Shown piece by piece: positions 1 to 11,720 of a stretch of 64,000 bases of DNA. The stretch's first letter is position 1, and every line of letters begins with the position of its first letter. The stretch is from assembly GCA_034509425.1 (NCBI GenBank), contig JAVTVJ010011652.1, positions 3,390,001 through 3,454,000 on the forward strand. Reading direction: 5' to 3'. Origin of the DNA: Eopsaltria australis. Lineage: Eukaryota > Chordata > Aves > Passeriformes > Petroicidae. The translations under genes and the position numbers were made by a program. The notes under the pieces were generated by a model. The model ran no database searches and was not told where the DNA came from. It saw only the letters and a list, made by a program, of their open reading frames with translations.

Positions 1-885
1 GTATTAAAAATCTACATTACTGTTTAATGCACTATAATCACACATTTGTTGCTGAACTATTACTTATGATCTCTTCTCAATCAGCAACAAATAGATAAGT
101 ATCTTATTCCATCTTCATTAAGGGCCTAGAGTGTAATGCTTATCAGTACATATATCAATACTGGAAGATTTAAAAGAGATTGAACAGATAGGCTGTAGCC
201 ACAACTAAATTTTAGGTAAGTGATGCATTTTCATGGTCTTGATGAAAGTGGAATTGTTTTGAATAAGCAAAAAAAGAAAGCCTGATTTTAAACAAAAAAT
301 TGTTAAATTGAGTTTTGGATTCACACATATATTAAACATCATCCTAAGGTTGCTCTCTTTTTAAAACTAGCTACTGTTCTTAACCAGGTTACATCTATTA
401 CGACAATGCATGATTGGGAGTTAGTCACAGGAGACAGGTTCACTTTCTACATCATTTGGTCTCTGCTTTTCTTATATTTTAAATCACAGAAGGTCAGATA
501 CTGCTTGATATTCACACACCCTGCACAGCACAAGAAAAGTGCAAAGACCCCTCTTCCCCCATGAAACTCTGGCAACTTCCAGGCTAATTGTCTGTGGGTG
601 AATCCGACACACAGTGAGTCTTTTTTTACCAGAACAAGTCCTCACTCCAACAAATATTAAGATCCTGAAAACACTCAGATAAAGACAAATATGTAAGAAA
701 AAATAGCCCCACATGCCATCAACTATGCCATCAATAATACAAAATATTTTACACCACTTGCACCTGAGTTGAAGAGTGGAAAAGAGAGGGAGACTCTGTC
801 AGTGCAAGAGAATGATTCATGTGACCACTTTGTCTTAATTACTCAGAACAAGCAGTTTGTTGCTGTTTAGTGAAGAACAAAGATA
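1..885 (-). other. VTI1A: VTI1A 3' untranslated region (partial, runs off the window)
   Basis: This is the stretch downstream of the VTI1A stop codon on the minus strand. It is AT-rich and has no supported coding sequence; the small ORF at 484-714 has no recognisable content. No AATAAA signal is visible on the minus strand here, so the UTR may continue beyond position 1. How much of this stretch is really transcribed is inferred. Confidence 0.6.
23..28 (-). terminator. candidate ATTAAA poly(A) signal
   Basis: The plus strand reads TTTAAT, which is ATTAAA, the common second-choice poly(A) hexamer, on the minus strand. It is the only strong hexamer I find downstream of the VTI1A stop within the window. 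The cleavage site and GU-rich element would fall outside the window, so this is weak. Confidence 0.2.
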
Positions 886-979
886 TCAGCGTCCCCTGAC
901 AGAAAAATAAATAGCCATCATGGTGGTGAAGATGATGATAACTGCCAGAACAACGATCAAAATCCGGTTTTGGATGATC
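886..979 (-). CDS. VTI1A: VTI1A last coding exon (C-terminal membrane anchor)
   Basis: This is the terminal coding exon of a Qb-SNARE that acts in Golgi, TGN and endosome vesicle fusion. On the minus strand the exon opens right after a pyrimidine-rich acceptor ending in CAG. Its first base completes an arginine-type codon. It then encodes 30 residues and a TGA stop at 886-888. The peptide starts IIQNRIL, the motif I recall as following the SNARE helix of VTI1A and not VTI1B. A hydrophobic segment of about 20 residues follows (residues 6-25 of the exon), then a short basic tail, SVRGR. This is the classic tail-anchored SNARE layout. The helix-coding upstream exons are not in the window. An overlapping ORF in another frame (839-1036) is a shadow. 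The splice site argues against a processed pseudogene. Family identity is from memory; the splice site, frame and anchor are seen directly. Confidence 0.87.
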
Positions 980-1020
980 CTGGAAAAAAGCAGAAGAGAC
1001 AAAAAAAATTGTAGTGAATA
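980..1020 (-). promoter_or_regulatory. VTI1A: 3' splice site, polypyrimidine tract and branch point of VTI1A
   Basis: Read on the minus strand, an unbroken T/C-rich run with a T8 block leads to TTTTTTCCAG, and the exon starts at 979. A branch-point-like TTCAC, with its A at position 1015, lies 36 nt upstream of the exon. All three parts of a strong vertebrate acceptor are present at normal spacing, and this fixes the exon start. Confidence 0.85.
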
Positions 1021-1045
1021 AAACAAAATAAATCAAAATAGCAGC

Positions 1046-1066
1046 ATATATATATATATATATATA
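1046..1066. repeat. (TA)n microsatellite
   Basis: About ten alternating AT dinucleotides lie some 67 bp upstream of the VTI1A terminal exon on the intron side. The tract is likely to vary in length. Confidence 0.9.
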
Positions 1067-2989
1067 AAATTATAAAATGAGGTGCACAAATAAATTAGAG
1101 AAAAGATATATGCCCACAATTCCAGTATTTCCTCTACCATTCTGTGTATCTTGATTATTTTTTACTTTTCCCAATTTCCAGTGCTTCCAACTGTTTCTTT
1201 ATGTAGCTATTAAATCCAACTTTTGTATTCAAGAAAGAAGTAGACTTTTCTGAATTATGCATACATTTATATACATAATAGAATAAATTAAATAAATTAC
1301 ATTCCAATTTATTAACCTTCTAAGAACAAATTAAAAAAACAGTGCTCAGTCAATGCAATGCAGACAGGGTGGTCTGTAATAGTAAATATAATTATATTTT
1401 TTAAAACCATTCTGAAATCTTCACGGTGTTTTTAATCTGAAAAGAAACTATTTATTAATTTTCAAGGGATTTTACTATTAAGGAACAAGATTTCAAGGAA
1501 ACACATGTCAATGAGATACTCACTTGTACTAAAATACCAAGGGAAAAGTACAAAAGATAGTTTTGAAGAAAGGGATGATATAAAGAAGCAAGTGTCAAAC
1601 TGTGAAGCTTATGTTGTAAAAGCATCTCTTGTCTCTGTAGCATACCTTTACTTATGGTAATAGGAAATGTAACATTTCTATGCAGTATGAAAAAAATGGA
1701 GATTAGTGAAAATAGAAAGATGCCAGAAGTAGAAAGTCCAAATATTTTTCAATCATTTGTTGGGAGAGATTCCTGCTTCTAAAATCAGTCATCACATCAC
1801 TTCATATTTTTCCTAAAATTAACAGGTCAATTAAAATTACTAAATCAAGAAACAGTAGAATTTGAGGCATTTTATAGGAGGATTTTGGATTGTAAAAATT
1901 CACTGTTTGTAACTATTCTCACAGAGAAGGAAGAATATTTTCACAGGCTCTTCATAAATAGGGACTTTTGTAAAACATACTTGTACATGAAGCTTAGCAT
2001 CAGAATTGGAGAGGTATAGCAAAAAAATCCCAACAACCAAACACAACAAAAGCACCCCAAGTTATATATTTTTTTCTCATATTTCTGCAAAACAAAACAA
2101 AACAAAGTCTTCAAGAACCAAACAATGGTAAGAAGAGGTAAAACTGTTTTGTGAAACATCAAACCAAGTACAACTTGAAGACAGGCAGTGTAATGTGTTA
2201 AAATGAGCATATTTCATGCAGTGAAAGAGAGAAGAAACTCCAGAGAGCAGAGGGGAGTTTTTCTTGGTAAATGTTTTTCATTTGGATGCGGGTGGATATA
2301 CATATAAATTATATTGGAAAGTGTAAAGAAAAATGCAGTTTTAACCAACTCCAGCTCTCTCCTTTCTTACCCCCCACCTAAAGGAAAAGCAGTAAATGGA
2401 TGGATGAAAACTGTCACATCAGACAGACACCCTCCCCTGTGACACTCTAAAAGGACTAGCTCTCTATCCTCCTGACAGGTTACAAAATGATCACATTTGC
2501 TGACACGTCTTCCGCAAAACTGCTTTAGTGTTTGTGTCCACTTTCCTAGCAGGAGATGAATGGGCTGCTTTGTCCTCATTTATCACTTAAAGCTGAACTA
2601 AGATCTGTCTCGTTTATTTTTCCCTTCCTCACTAGAAAGGCTCAACCACAGCATTAATTCTTTCGCGATGACAGCTAATTCAAACTTAACAGGCAATATT
2701 TACTCTGCCAAAAGGATGAGGAGGAGGGAGGGATGTTTCTCACTCTTTTTTTTCCCTAAAAAAAAAAAGTGTAGCAGGCTAACAAAATAAAGCTAATTAA
2801 GGGCTTTTGGTTCTAGTTGGTTTGCACTTCAATTTAACACCTGAACTTACAAGCTTCTCTTTTGTGGTGGGGTGTGACATTCTCTGCCAAACACCTGATA
2901 ACAAACGATTTGCCCAGGCAAATGCATGAAAACCAGAATATATATTTACTCACTCGCCCTCATCACTCCTGAAAAGACACTCAGCAAAA
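1067..2989. other. intronic DNA, no gene seen
   Basis: This is AT-rich sequence with no supported exon. It contains a T8 run followed by CCCT and A11 (2746-2768) that could form a small T/A hairpin. ORFs here, such as 1941-2210 minus, look random. Confidence 0.6.
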
Positions 2990-3220
2990 TTGAAACTCAG
3001 CAGTGAAATAGATTAAAAGCATGAAAACTCTTAAAACATTCAGCCTTAAGTAATACACAGTGCAGCTGGCTTGACAACCATTTTATTTGTGGGATGTGGG
3101 CCCCAAGGCATCCATAATGCTAATTTACAAAGGATTAACTGTGAGTGAAACTCGCTTAATCTAACACATAGTTAGGCAAAGGCATACATAACATTCTGAG
3201 TGTTTAAATCAACTCCTCCT
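2990..3220. promoter_or_regulatory. possible conserved non-coding block
   Basis: The block is AT-rich, CpG-poor and non-repetitive, with several TAAT/ATTA words. It reads like constrained non-coding DNA. This is judged by texture only; no alignment was possible. Confidence 0.2.
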
Positions 3221-4359
3221 ATCTCTGGCCCACTGAAAAAATCATCGCATCGTCTAAGAAACAAAACTAAAGAAAAATAAAAAAGAAGCATCAAATCCCC
3301 TAAATGCTTTATTTTTAATACCCTGTCAGTACACACCTGATTGCAAGATTATTTAATCACTGTCCATGTCTCTTAAATCCTTTTCAAGAAAATATTGAAT
3401 GAGGCATGCCACCACCTGTATCTGCTAATTGAGGGTTCACTTATGGTGTGAATCTAGGAAAGATATATCAAAGTTCAATTTCTAGGAATCTGAATTAGTC
3501 TGCACAGTGCAGCAAAAGAATATCATATTAAAAGGAACAAATTAATCATGAAATAGGATGGATGTTATCAACAGATTCCTACACTGAAGCATTATATACT
3601 TTTAATATTCAAACCCACAGTTAAAGATTAATTTTATATCTTTTAAAAAAGAATAACATTGAGTTTTACTGTTTTCCTTTCAAGTGAGCAAGTAAAATTA
3701 AACTAACTGCATACTGCCCAAAGGATGGGGCTGGGAGGAGAATGACAGAGCTGTTTGGCAGCAGCAGGACAGTCCCGAGGAGGACTCAGTGGTGCCTGTT
3801 GAAATCCAAGTCTGGGAGTGGCTACTAAGACAGAGAACACAAGTTCTGGGTGTCAGCACATTTCAGATCTCAAAGTCAACAGGCAAGGACTACCCTTCAG
3901 AGTAAAGAAAAAATCAAGAGGAAAGGGGGTTTTGAATGATCCAAGACAGTCAAGCCAGCTCACAGTTGTAGAACAATGGTTGGCATTGGCAGGACCCATC
4001 TGTAGGGAAGCCTATAGTACTGTCACAGCCAGACACTGCCAGTGGGTATTGCTCTAGGCAAAGCATCAAGGAATTTAAGTGGGGGAGGGAGTGATAATAC
4101 CAAAGGAGAAGAAAATGGGGCCTAACACTCGCTACAAAAAAATCCCAAAGGCTAACATGCTCACAAGAAGCAGATGATAGTCTTTTATCTCTATTACACC
4201 TTAAATTCAACAAAATCTGGTGAATGAGGAAGCCCAGATTTTTCTTTGAAAATGCAAAGCATGTTTACAGGGTAAATAATTTAGGAAAGAATATATACTT
4301 GAAAGAAGACACCCATTGAAACATCCATGGCTAAAATGCCTGAAGGCAAAAACTTGTGC
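3221..4359. other. intronic DNA, no gene seen
   Basis: Ordinary unique-looking intronic sequence. Small ORFs at 3818-4057 plus and 3950-4213 minus overlap each other and show no domain or codon signal. Confidence 0.5.
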
Positions 4360-4560
4360 ATTTGCATGCTGCATTTTATTAAGTTAGCACACTGTAGCTT
4401 TAAAAGAATGCATGGCCAAATTAAGAGGAATGTGTGACTGAAACATCAAGGATTCCTCAAGTTTACATTATGAATCACAGTGCTGTTGATACGAGATGAA
4501 TTAACCATTTAGTTGATGCAGCTCAGGCACTGAATTCACACCAAGTTCTGCTGGAGCCCT
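4360..4560. promoter_or_regulatory. possible conserved non-coding block
   Basis: A run of AT-rich, CpG-poor sequence with homeodomain-like ATTAA and octamer-like words. Inferred from composition only. Confidence 0.2.
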
Positions 4561-5254
4561 GTGCGGGAGCTCGTTAACAGCCAAAGTCTACTGTTCCTTT
4601 CATACTCGAGGCTCTAGGAGCACAAGGGCTCATTCTACTTTGAGTTAAAAGAGATGAAAAATCTATGCTTTTAAACCAAGCTCCATCTAGTTTATTATGG
4701 ACAGCAGCCCGAAATATTTGGGTGCAAAACCACACAGAAAGCGTAACTAAAGCAGATGCAAGGGCAATGTTAACTGACGCACTGGAAGAGCACTCTGGAC
4801 TAACAACGCAGAAAGCACATCCCTCTCCTCTCGAGTTTCCTTCTGCTCCACCTTTCAGACGCCTGACCCTTTATCCTGGCTTCTGGTCACAGTGCCTAAT
4901 CTCCAACCACTGCTGTGCTGGATTGTGCCTCCAGTCAGTGCCAAATTCATGACACCATCATGAGGATCACCTCCTTGCTGCAGAGGCAAGCACCGCTCTG
5001 CAGAACAGGTCCCACATCCGCTACCAAGCACTGATGCTCCAGGAAAATCTGCTCCCCTCACTCCTGCCCTGGCAGAAATTGTGCTGCCTTTCCACATTTC
5101 AAACTCCCAAAGGATTCGCTCCTGTCCGTAGCTTCACACATACATACGCACAATGGGTCTAACTCTGTTTGTGCCATGTTTAGATCTGCTTCGTATAAAC
5201 ACAAAGCAGTTCCCGAATAAGCTTTTGCAAACCTTACATTAAGGATGCCAACCG

Positions 5255-5480
5255 TGTTTAAACCTTTTTATAAAACTGCATTCATTAGCAGGGGAGTGCA
5301 CGACATCTATATGGGTTCAGCCTGATGTCTTGCACATGTCTTAGTGCCTGATTGACCAGCATTGAATAATGATGCCTTGCCATTAAGCACTGATGGTACA
5401 ATAACAATTGTCATGAAAATTAGCAATCATGGTAACATGTTAACAAAATGTGGGATATAAACGAACCAGAGCAGAATCTG
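5255..5480. promoter_or_regulatory. possible conserved non-coding block
   Basis: A complex non-repetitive block with closely spaced CATTA, TAAT and ACAAT (SOX-like) words, including AACAATTG near 5403. This is the texture expected of an enhancer. There is no direct evidence of conservation. Confidence 0.27.
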
Positions 5481-8400
5481 GGTGCATAGAGAGTTTTGTG
5501 TCCTTAACTTGAGGACTACAAATAAAATACTGCAAAAATTTTCTTACAGAAGCTCAACTCTGACACTGATACAAATAAAAAAACTCAAACAAATGGCTTG
5601 GGGGATCAGTTAGCACACATTCATTACAACACAGGGCTTTATTCTTAAAGGAGGCATCTTGAAAAATAGTGCCCTCAAGAACACAGACTGATTGATGATG
5701 GAGCACTGTCCAACAGTGTTTCACTGTAATATGTATTTATGATTTAACTAGAAGTGATTCCTATCAGTTTACTGTACAGAAAGGCTTGTTCTCTGTACAC
5801 AAGATCACATTTTAAATGGTCACTTTGAATACTTGGCTATTGCATTTTTTGTGCCCTTTTATTTCTGACTGGCAGTTTTTGCTAACATGAAAGAAAATAG
5901 GTGCATGCAAATGAGTAGCAAGTGATTTTTAAGTGTCCAATATTCATGTGCAAATCAGCAGATTCAAACAAACCCTAAGTGTGGGTCTAGTCACATAGGC
6001 AAAAATACACCAGGCAAAACTAAATGTGCATTTAAAGTAATAAAGCTATATTCACATACCTTCTGGACAGACACAATTATTACTATATATAAGGACATCC
6101 TTGTTAGGATGAGTTTTCAAATGGAAGCACAAAACCCCACACAGGGGAATAAAATGTTATGATTGGTAAAGCAAAGCCTTAGATACATAATGATAAATCT
6201 CAAGTTCAGGGTATCTGGGGGCTGTTCAATCATTCCCATCTTCAGGTTTAAGAATGCTTTTCTTAAATAAAAGCAACTGCAAAGAATGAGACAGGCCGTG
6301 GCAAAAACACAAAGACATGGCAACCTACTGTAATAAAAGAGTAAGAGAACCCAGCCTAGCAGAATTACAGCTGGCTGGAAGTATCTGACTTGAGACATTT
6401 TTCAACATTAATGACTGAAATTAGCAAACGGAAACACCAGTGAAAAAAATATCTGCACAACTTGCATATGACTCCTTGGCCCTCTTCTAGCTGACCCCGG
6501 AAAAAGTGAGGAATTTGGAAAACACTCAAGTTTTTCCTCTTCCCGACCACAAACTCTGAAAATAATTCCAAGTCTTTGTGTTCTCAAGCCAGAAGACCTA
6601 GTTACATTGTAATTGACATTGTATATTTAGATGTGAAAAGGCTTTGGGGGTGGTGGAGAGGGGATGGGACTTCCCATGGCTTACTGGTGACAAAAAGGCA
6701 ACACTTCCTGAGGTCCACCTTCAGTCTGCAGACTGCTCCCAGCAGAAGCCTCTTTCATGTTCTCTGAATTTCTTCCCAAACATGCCTCTTTGTAAGAACT
6801 TGGGAAAATCCATTAAAAATTGCAGAAAACTGAGCAGATAATGAAATGAAGCCCTCAAAAACAGAGGGCTGGAGAATAACAAAGGATGGCCTTTTTTCTA
6901 GCTGATTTTCTAGCTGATTTTCTAGCAGGGTTTATTGAAAGAGCCAGGCCATACAAGGCACCCAAGATTTTGTTGATAGGTCTGAGGAATTGTGCAGTGC
7001 TATGTCCTCTAGCTTTAAAGTTCAGTCTTAAGGACTGAGGCTGTCTACTTGTAATAACATGGATACCAATCTCTAGTTATAATATTACACTCAGACCACA
7101 TCAATGTGTTTCCACCTGGGCCCTGAATGAAAGAATGAGTCATGTAATAACAGGTGCAGGGAAGTAGTCACACTATCCTACTTTAAACATCTGAATTATA
7201 TCTAGCTAATCTCTCTCAGCTCCCTGTGTATTTAAGCTTGAGTCCTGCTCTGAACTGCCCTCTCTTTCTCCTGGCCATATATGCACTCCAGCTGGTCAGC
7301 TAGATTAGCTGCCTAGGTTAGGTACCTACAGCATAGGAATGAATATCTCTAAAAGCCTGAACATGAGGCCCAAGCAAGAAAGCTTGCTAGCTCTGAAGGC
7401 AAAATCATACAGAAAGGCGTTAGCATATTGTAAAATGCGTGTAATCTCCCATTAATCAGAAATATTGCAGAGATGAAACTCACCAGTGAAGCAGAAGATG
7501 CTAATCAATAATTAGCCAGTAAAGACCTTGATCCATCATCTCCTTTTAATGGATCCTATTTTTGCACATTAAATTCTGACCAGAAGTAAATATACTTTTC
7601 CTTTGACAGTTTTTCTGGAGGAGTAAAAGATAGAAAAGATATCTGTCTCTCAGCTGATTGCCTCCTGAAACACATTGGCCTTCCTTGACTCTATTATGTT
7701 TTTACCTTGCTGTGTCATCTTCTGACAATCTTGTCATTAAGATTAAAACTTAGACTTATTTTCATTGTATCTGATAGCTAAAATACTAATGGAGAGATAT
7801 AACACATAATAGAAACCTTGCAACACATTCCAAATGAATAGCATTGGAGACCAGTGTTATTTGGTAGCCATCAGGGTTATCTTGGCTTGCATAAGCCTTC
7901 TCTCAGGGAGCTGGCAGTCTCAGGAAGTGAGAATTGTACCCAAGTGATCAGTGGGGAGTGAGAGGGGACTGATGGCCTAGGAAGGACAGAGATCTACAGG
8001 AACGATTGGAAATTGAACGTGGTAACAGGGAAAGCCTGATGGAGGACGTCATGGATGTGGGGCTAAAGGTCAAAACACAAAATGGAAACGTGCTGAATAT
8101 CTTGTACTAGCCAGATTTTATTCACTGCTTATTTTTAAAACACATGGAAAGGCACTTCTGAAGGATGAAAAATATCCTTCTGTTCCTGAGAGACCCCGGC
8201 ATGGAACTTTTCCCTACGTGGTTTTGATGCAACTTCAGCTTTCTCCCATCTCCATGCCCACTCCTTCCACAGCAGGAATCAATTACGTTATGACTGTCAC
8301 TAGGAGGCACAGCGGGGCTTCTGGGGCCACGGAAACTCACCAACCCAAATGGGAGAGGGATTAACTCATTTCATGCAAAGCACAGGCAACACCAGATCCC

Positions 8401-9920
8401 TTCAGCAAGTCTAAATGACGAGCACATGCACAGTGGCAACTGCAAGTGGAAGGAGTCAAGGTTGTCTTAATCTCCAGCCAGCCTTTCTCAGGGTACTGAA
8501 GTATCAAGAAGAACAAATCACACATTTAGTCACCTGAGCATGACTAAGAACCATAGGCCTTAGCAAACATTACAAGAGCTTTAGCAAGAGCTCTGAGGGA
8601 GGGTGGCTAGCCCAGCTGTCGGTGCAGTGGCATTCTTCAGCACGTTGGGTACATGAAACCCTGGTCCCCAAACAGTTAACAGGGGGAAAAAAAACCCAAC
8701 CGCCTCATCAGCACTCAAAGCTAAAGCAATTATTTCTCCAGCAGAAGAAATGCATGCAAGCTATAAAATGACAAGAACATACATGATCTCATATTGGCTT
8801 TTATGATAAATATAGTTAAATTTACATTCTGTGCAATTTAAAGAAAACAAAAATGTCAAAAGTCTGCATCTTATCAACTTCCATAATCATTAGAAGCCAC
8901 TAAAAGATATCTCTTAAACAGATGAAAGGAAGTAACGTCTTTCACCCTGCCTCAATTTAATTAATGACTAATCTACAGCTTTTAGGTGTGACAAAGCTGG
9001 AGACTGGACACACACACTGTTCTTGCATTATTTTCTTCTTATTACACCATATTTGACTGGGCATCTTTTTGTATGGCAAGTTTCCTACAATTGTCTTAAC
9101 AATGTTGACCTCTTTTGTAAAAACCTGAAGGCATCTGCAGCAATTGTTCCTGAAGATGTGCTATCCAAAATGTTACCATTTCATGGCACTTCTTGAATGA
9201 TAGAATAGAATTTTTTTTGGTATATATTCATTTTTTTTCAAATGCTATAAAAGAAAGGAAAACAATCATGGCTAAGGCCATTTGTGAGATGGCATTAAAA
9301 GAGCCTACTCTGAGACAGATAAAAATAATGAGAATCTTTCTGTCAAGAAGGATTTAGAAAATATCACTAGCATTATTAAAATTTAATTTTTTACTGTGCT
9401 TTTTGGTTCCCCCTTTTCCAGTGATAATGAGCAGGACTGCACACCTCCACAATGCTAGTACTTGTTTTGAGCAATAAATTCAGCCTTCCAGTCTGAAGAC
9501 ATTTCAGACAACAATTTTGACTGCTATAGGCTTATTTTTCAACCTTTTCTGTGCTTTGAGTCTTCCTATAAAAACCAGTTCATAAGCTAATTTTCCACAA
9601 GGCCAGTGGAACAAATAAAAATCAATTTTTGCCCAACCGGTTCAGAGAAAACCTGGGAACAGTGAAGACAGAACAGTGAAAAATAAAAAGAATCGATGTA
9701 TTCACAAATGGTTTACCTGATAGAGAACTATCAAATTAGTTGTCAGGAGATACTTGCCACTATGAAAGTATTTTCTTTTCAGCATGTTACAGTATTTCTA
9801 TTAGGGGAGCAGAGAAGCCTCTACTGTGTCGTGACCTCAGACACCTCGGTTTAACAACCATGTCCAAAGCCTCCATGTATTCGGTAAAACCACGGGGCAC
9901 AAAGTCACAGTGCAAGAGCC
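5481..9920. other. intronic DNA, no gene seen
   Basis: No exon, RNA gene or young repeat is recognised. It contains a small 12-bp tandem repeat (6894-6926). A stretch near 7285-7350, with GCCTAGGTTAGGTACCTA, loosely resembles an ancient amniote palindromic repeat. A G-rich patch at 6646-6668 falls short of a canonical quadruplex. Confidence 0.5.
6894..6926. repeat. 12-bp tandem repeat, 2.75 copies
   Basis: The unit TTTTCTAGCTGA repeats at 6894, 6906 and 6918, with the last copy partial. The copies are identical, which suggests a recent local duplication. Confidence 0.9.
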
Positions 9921-9953
9921 CTTGCAGGTCTTGCAACCAGAGGGACCTGCAAG
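9921..9953. repeat. perfect inverted repeat, 10-bp arms, 13-nt loop
   Basis: CTTGCAGGTC at 9921-9930 is matched by its exact reverse complement GACCTGCAAG at 9944-9953. The pairing does not extend outward. It could form a compact hairpin in DNA or RNA, but is too short for a microRNA precursor as it stands. Confidence 0.85.
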
Positions 9954-11399
9954 TCCAGCTGGCTTAGAGTGGGTGTAAGTCTTCATGATCTCCTGGAAGG
10001 CACAGAGATTCCTGTCTCAGTGAAGGCAGGAGACATTCATGACCTCAGGCCAACCTTGTCAAGAGGAATTTGGTCCATCAAGAGAGGGAAAAAATCTTAA
10101 AAAACACTGCCCAGACTTCCCTCCTTGGTTAAAACCCCAAGTGTTCAGAAGCACACTGAAGACTAAGCAGTTTAATCTCTTGGACAGCAGAACATAAATT
10201 TCTCCAAAGATGGGAATCACATTTGTAGACTTCAAAACTTTCAGAATCCCAAGGACAACTCATGGCTTTAATATCATGGCCCAATCCATTTCATCATCTT
10301 CCCCACTAATTGGGCAAGTGTTCCCAAAACTGCCATACTGAGAAGAGATGGGGTAGGTGCTCATGCCTCTCTGTCTACAGCTAGAAAAATATGTCTGGAA
10401 AATTGATTGAATAACAAAATCTATCTTTTTAATACAAATTAACCATCACTGCTGTGGAAATAAAACAAATTTATAATTTACAAGCTTAAATATTGAGGAA
10501 GCTATTTTTAAGTAGCTATAATCTTCACTCTGGTATGTAGCATTTTATACACTCCTTTATTTTTATGAGTTGGCATTAGAATGTGACTCATTTTAACAGA
10601 AAAAAAGGATTAACTACATTACTCTGAAGTAAAGCTGCATATTACCTATTTAAAATATTGAAGCACACCATGGAGACATCATTTCTAGGGCCAAACAAAA
10701 CATTACTCAATGAAGAAATGGCATGAAATATAAAATATTCAGCAGAGGAAGGGTATTTGGAGCTAAGCAGTTTCATTGCCAATAAACAGCATTATAATAA
10801 ATACTGCATATGTAGGAAAAAAAATATACCTGCTCTTCACTATTTGAGATGTAACACCTTAGTGTGGGAAACTAATAAAGATACTACTCTTCCACTAAGC
10901 ACATGCAGGGAAAAACTAAAACCACCACACATTTTGATTCTGAATCTCTTACAACTGATGCTAATTTGCTTATGATATCTGCCTGATTTAGAGCTAATCT
11001 TCTGTAAATTAACTCCTAATGCTGTCTGAAATAATCCTCTTAATGCTGGTCTGTCTTGAGTACTTTATATCAAACACCATGAAATACACAGGCACACACA
11101 AGGCGTGCAGCATCTGTAGTGCTGTTGGCTGCTCAAGAGTATTTGCTGTGCCATGGAGGCACAAGCACGGTGCAGAGCTGTGGGGCCCTGGAGCTGCTTG
11201 GGGACGGCTCTGGTTGTCCCCTTGGAAGGGGACAGCAAGCCAGGGCCATGTCCCACTGCCTCCTGGCCACCAGGGAGAAGAGGAGGCTCTTTGTCTCCTG
11301 ACAAAATGGTGCAGGGAGGTACTGCTCCATGCTCCAGAGCTCCCACCTCCAGCAGCACATGATAATGAGAGAAAGTAAACCGCTCAGGCTTTGAGATTT
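9954..11399. other. intronic DNA; GC-rich patch at 11110-11380
   Basis: Mostly AT-rich, with a GC-rich patch carrying overlapping open frames on both strands (for example 11019-11378 plus and 11133-11429 minus). Frames open on both strands point to composition and not coding. The patch contains GGCCACCAGGGAGAAG, a weak CTCF-like sequence. Confidence 0.45.
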
Positions 11400-11720
11400 C
11401 CGAGCAACGAGATCTCTGTTAAACAGCACTAATTATCAGCTGGAAGCCTAATCTGATAACGGGTTTGAAAAGACAGAGACAGACCATTTTGTTTCTCCAG
11501 TAGAGGAAAATATTTTTAAGGGTATTGCTTCAGCATTGGCCAGCTTAATAATTATTGTCAGTGTGTTTATAACTCTGTATTTAAAAACATATCTTTTCTG
11601 CTAAATCCACTGGAACAATTTTCTCCCCCAACATTAATTTAATGATAGAGCCAAAAACCTAATTGATATTGGTGAGCAATGCAATACAAACACATTATTT
11701 TCTTGGGTTTTGAAACATAA
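11400..11720. promoter_or_regulatory. possible conserved non-coding block
   Basis: AT-rich and complex, with dense ATTA/TAAT words (for example CTAATTATCAG and TTAATAATTATTGTC) and a GATAA word. Inferred enhancer-like texture. Confidence 0.28.

Noticed and set aside
839..1036. 65-codon minus-strand ORF with a His-rich stretch
   Set aside because: It is the wrong frame over the VTI1A exon and runs through the splice acceptor into the intron. The frame that starts at the acceptor gives the SNARE anchor.
6646..6668. G-rich GGGGGTGGTGGAGAGGGG patch
   Set aside because: Two of the needed runs are only GG; at best a weak two-tier structure.
9195..9215. TAGAATAGAA resembling the octamer tail of bird CR1 LINEs
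   Set aside because: The usual ATTCTATG tandem and the flanking CR1 3' sequence are absent. I found no convincing CR1 end anywhere in the window.
11019..11429. Five overlapping ORFs of 60-119 codons on both strands
   Set aside because: Simultaneous openness on both strands in a GC-rich patch indicates lack of stop codons by composition, not coding.
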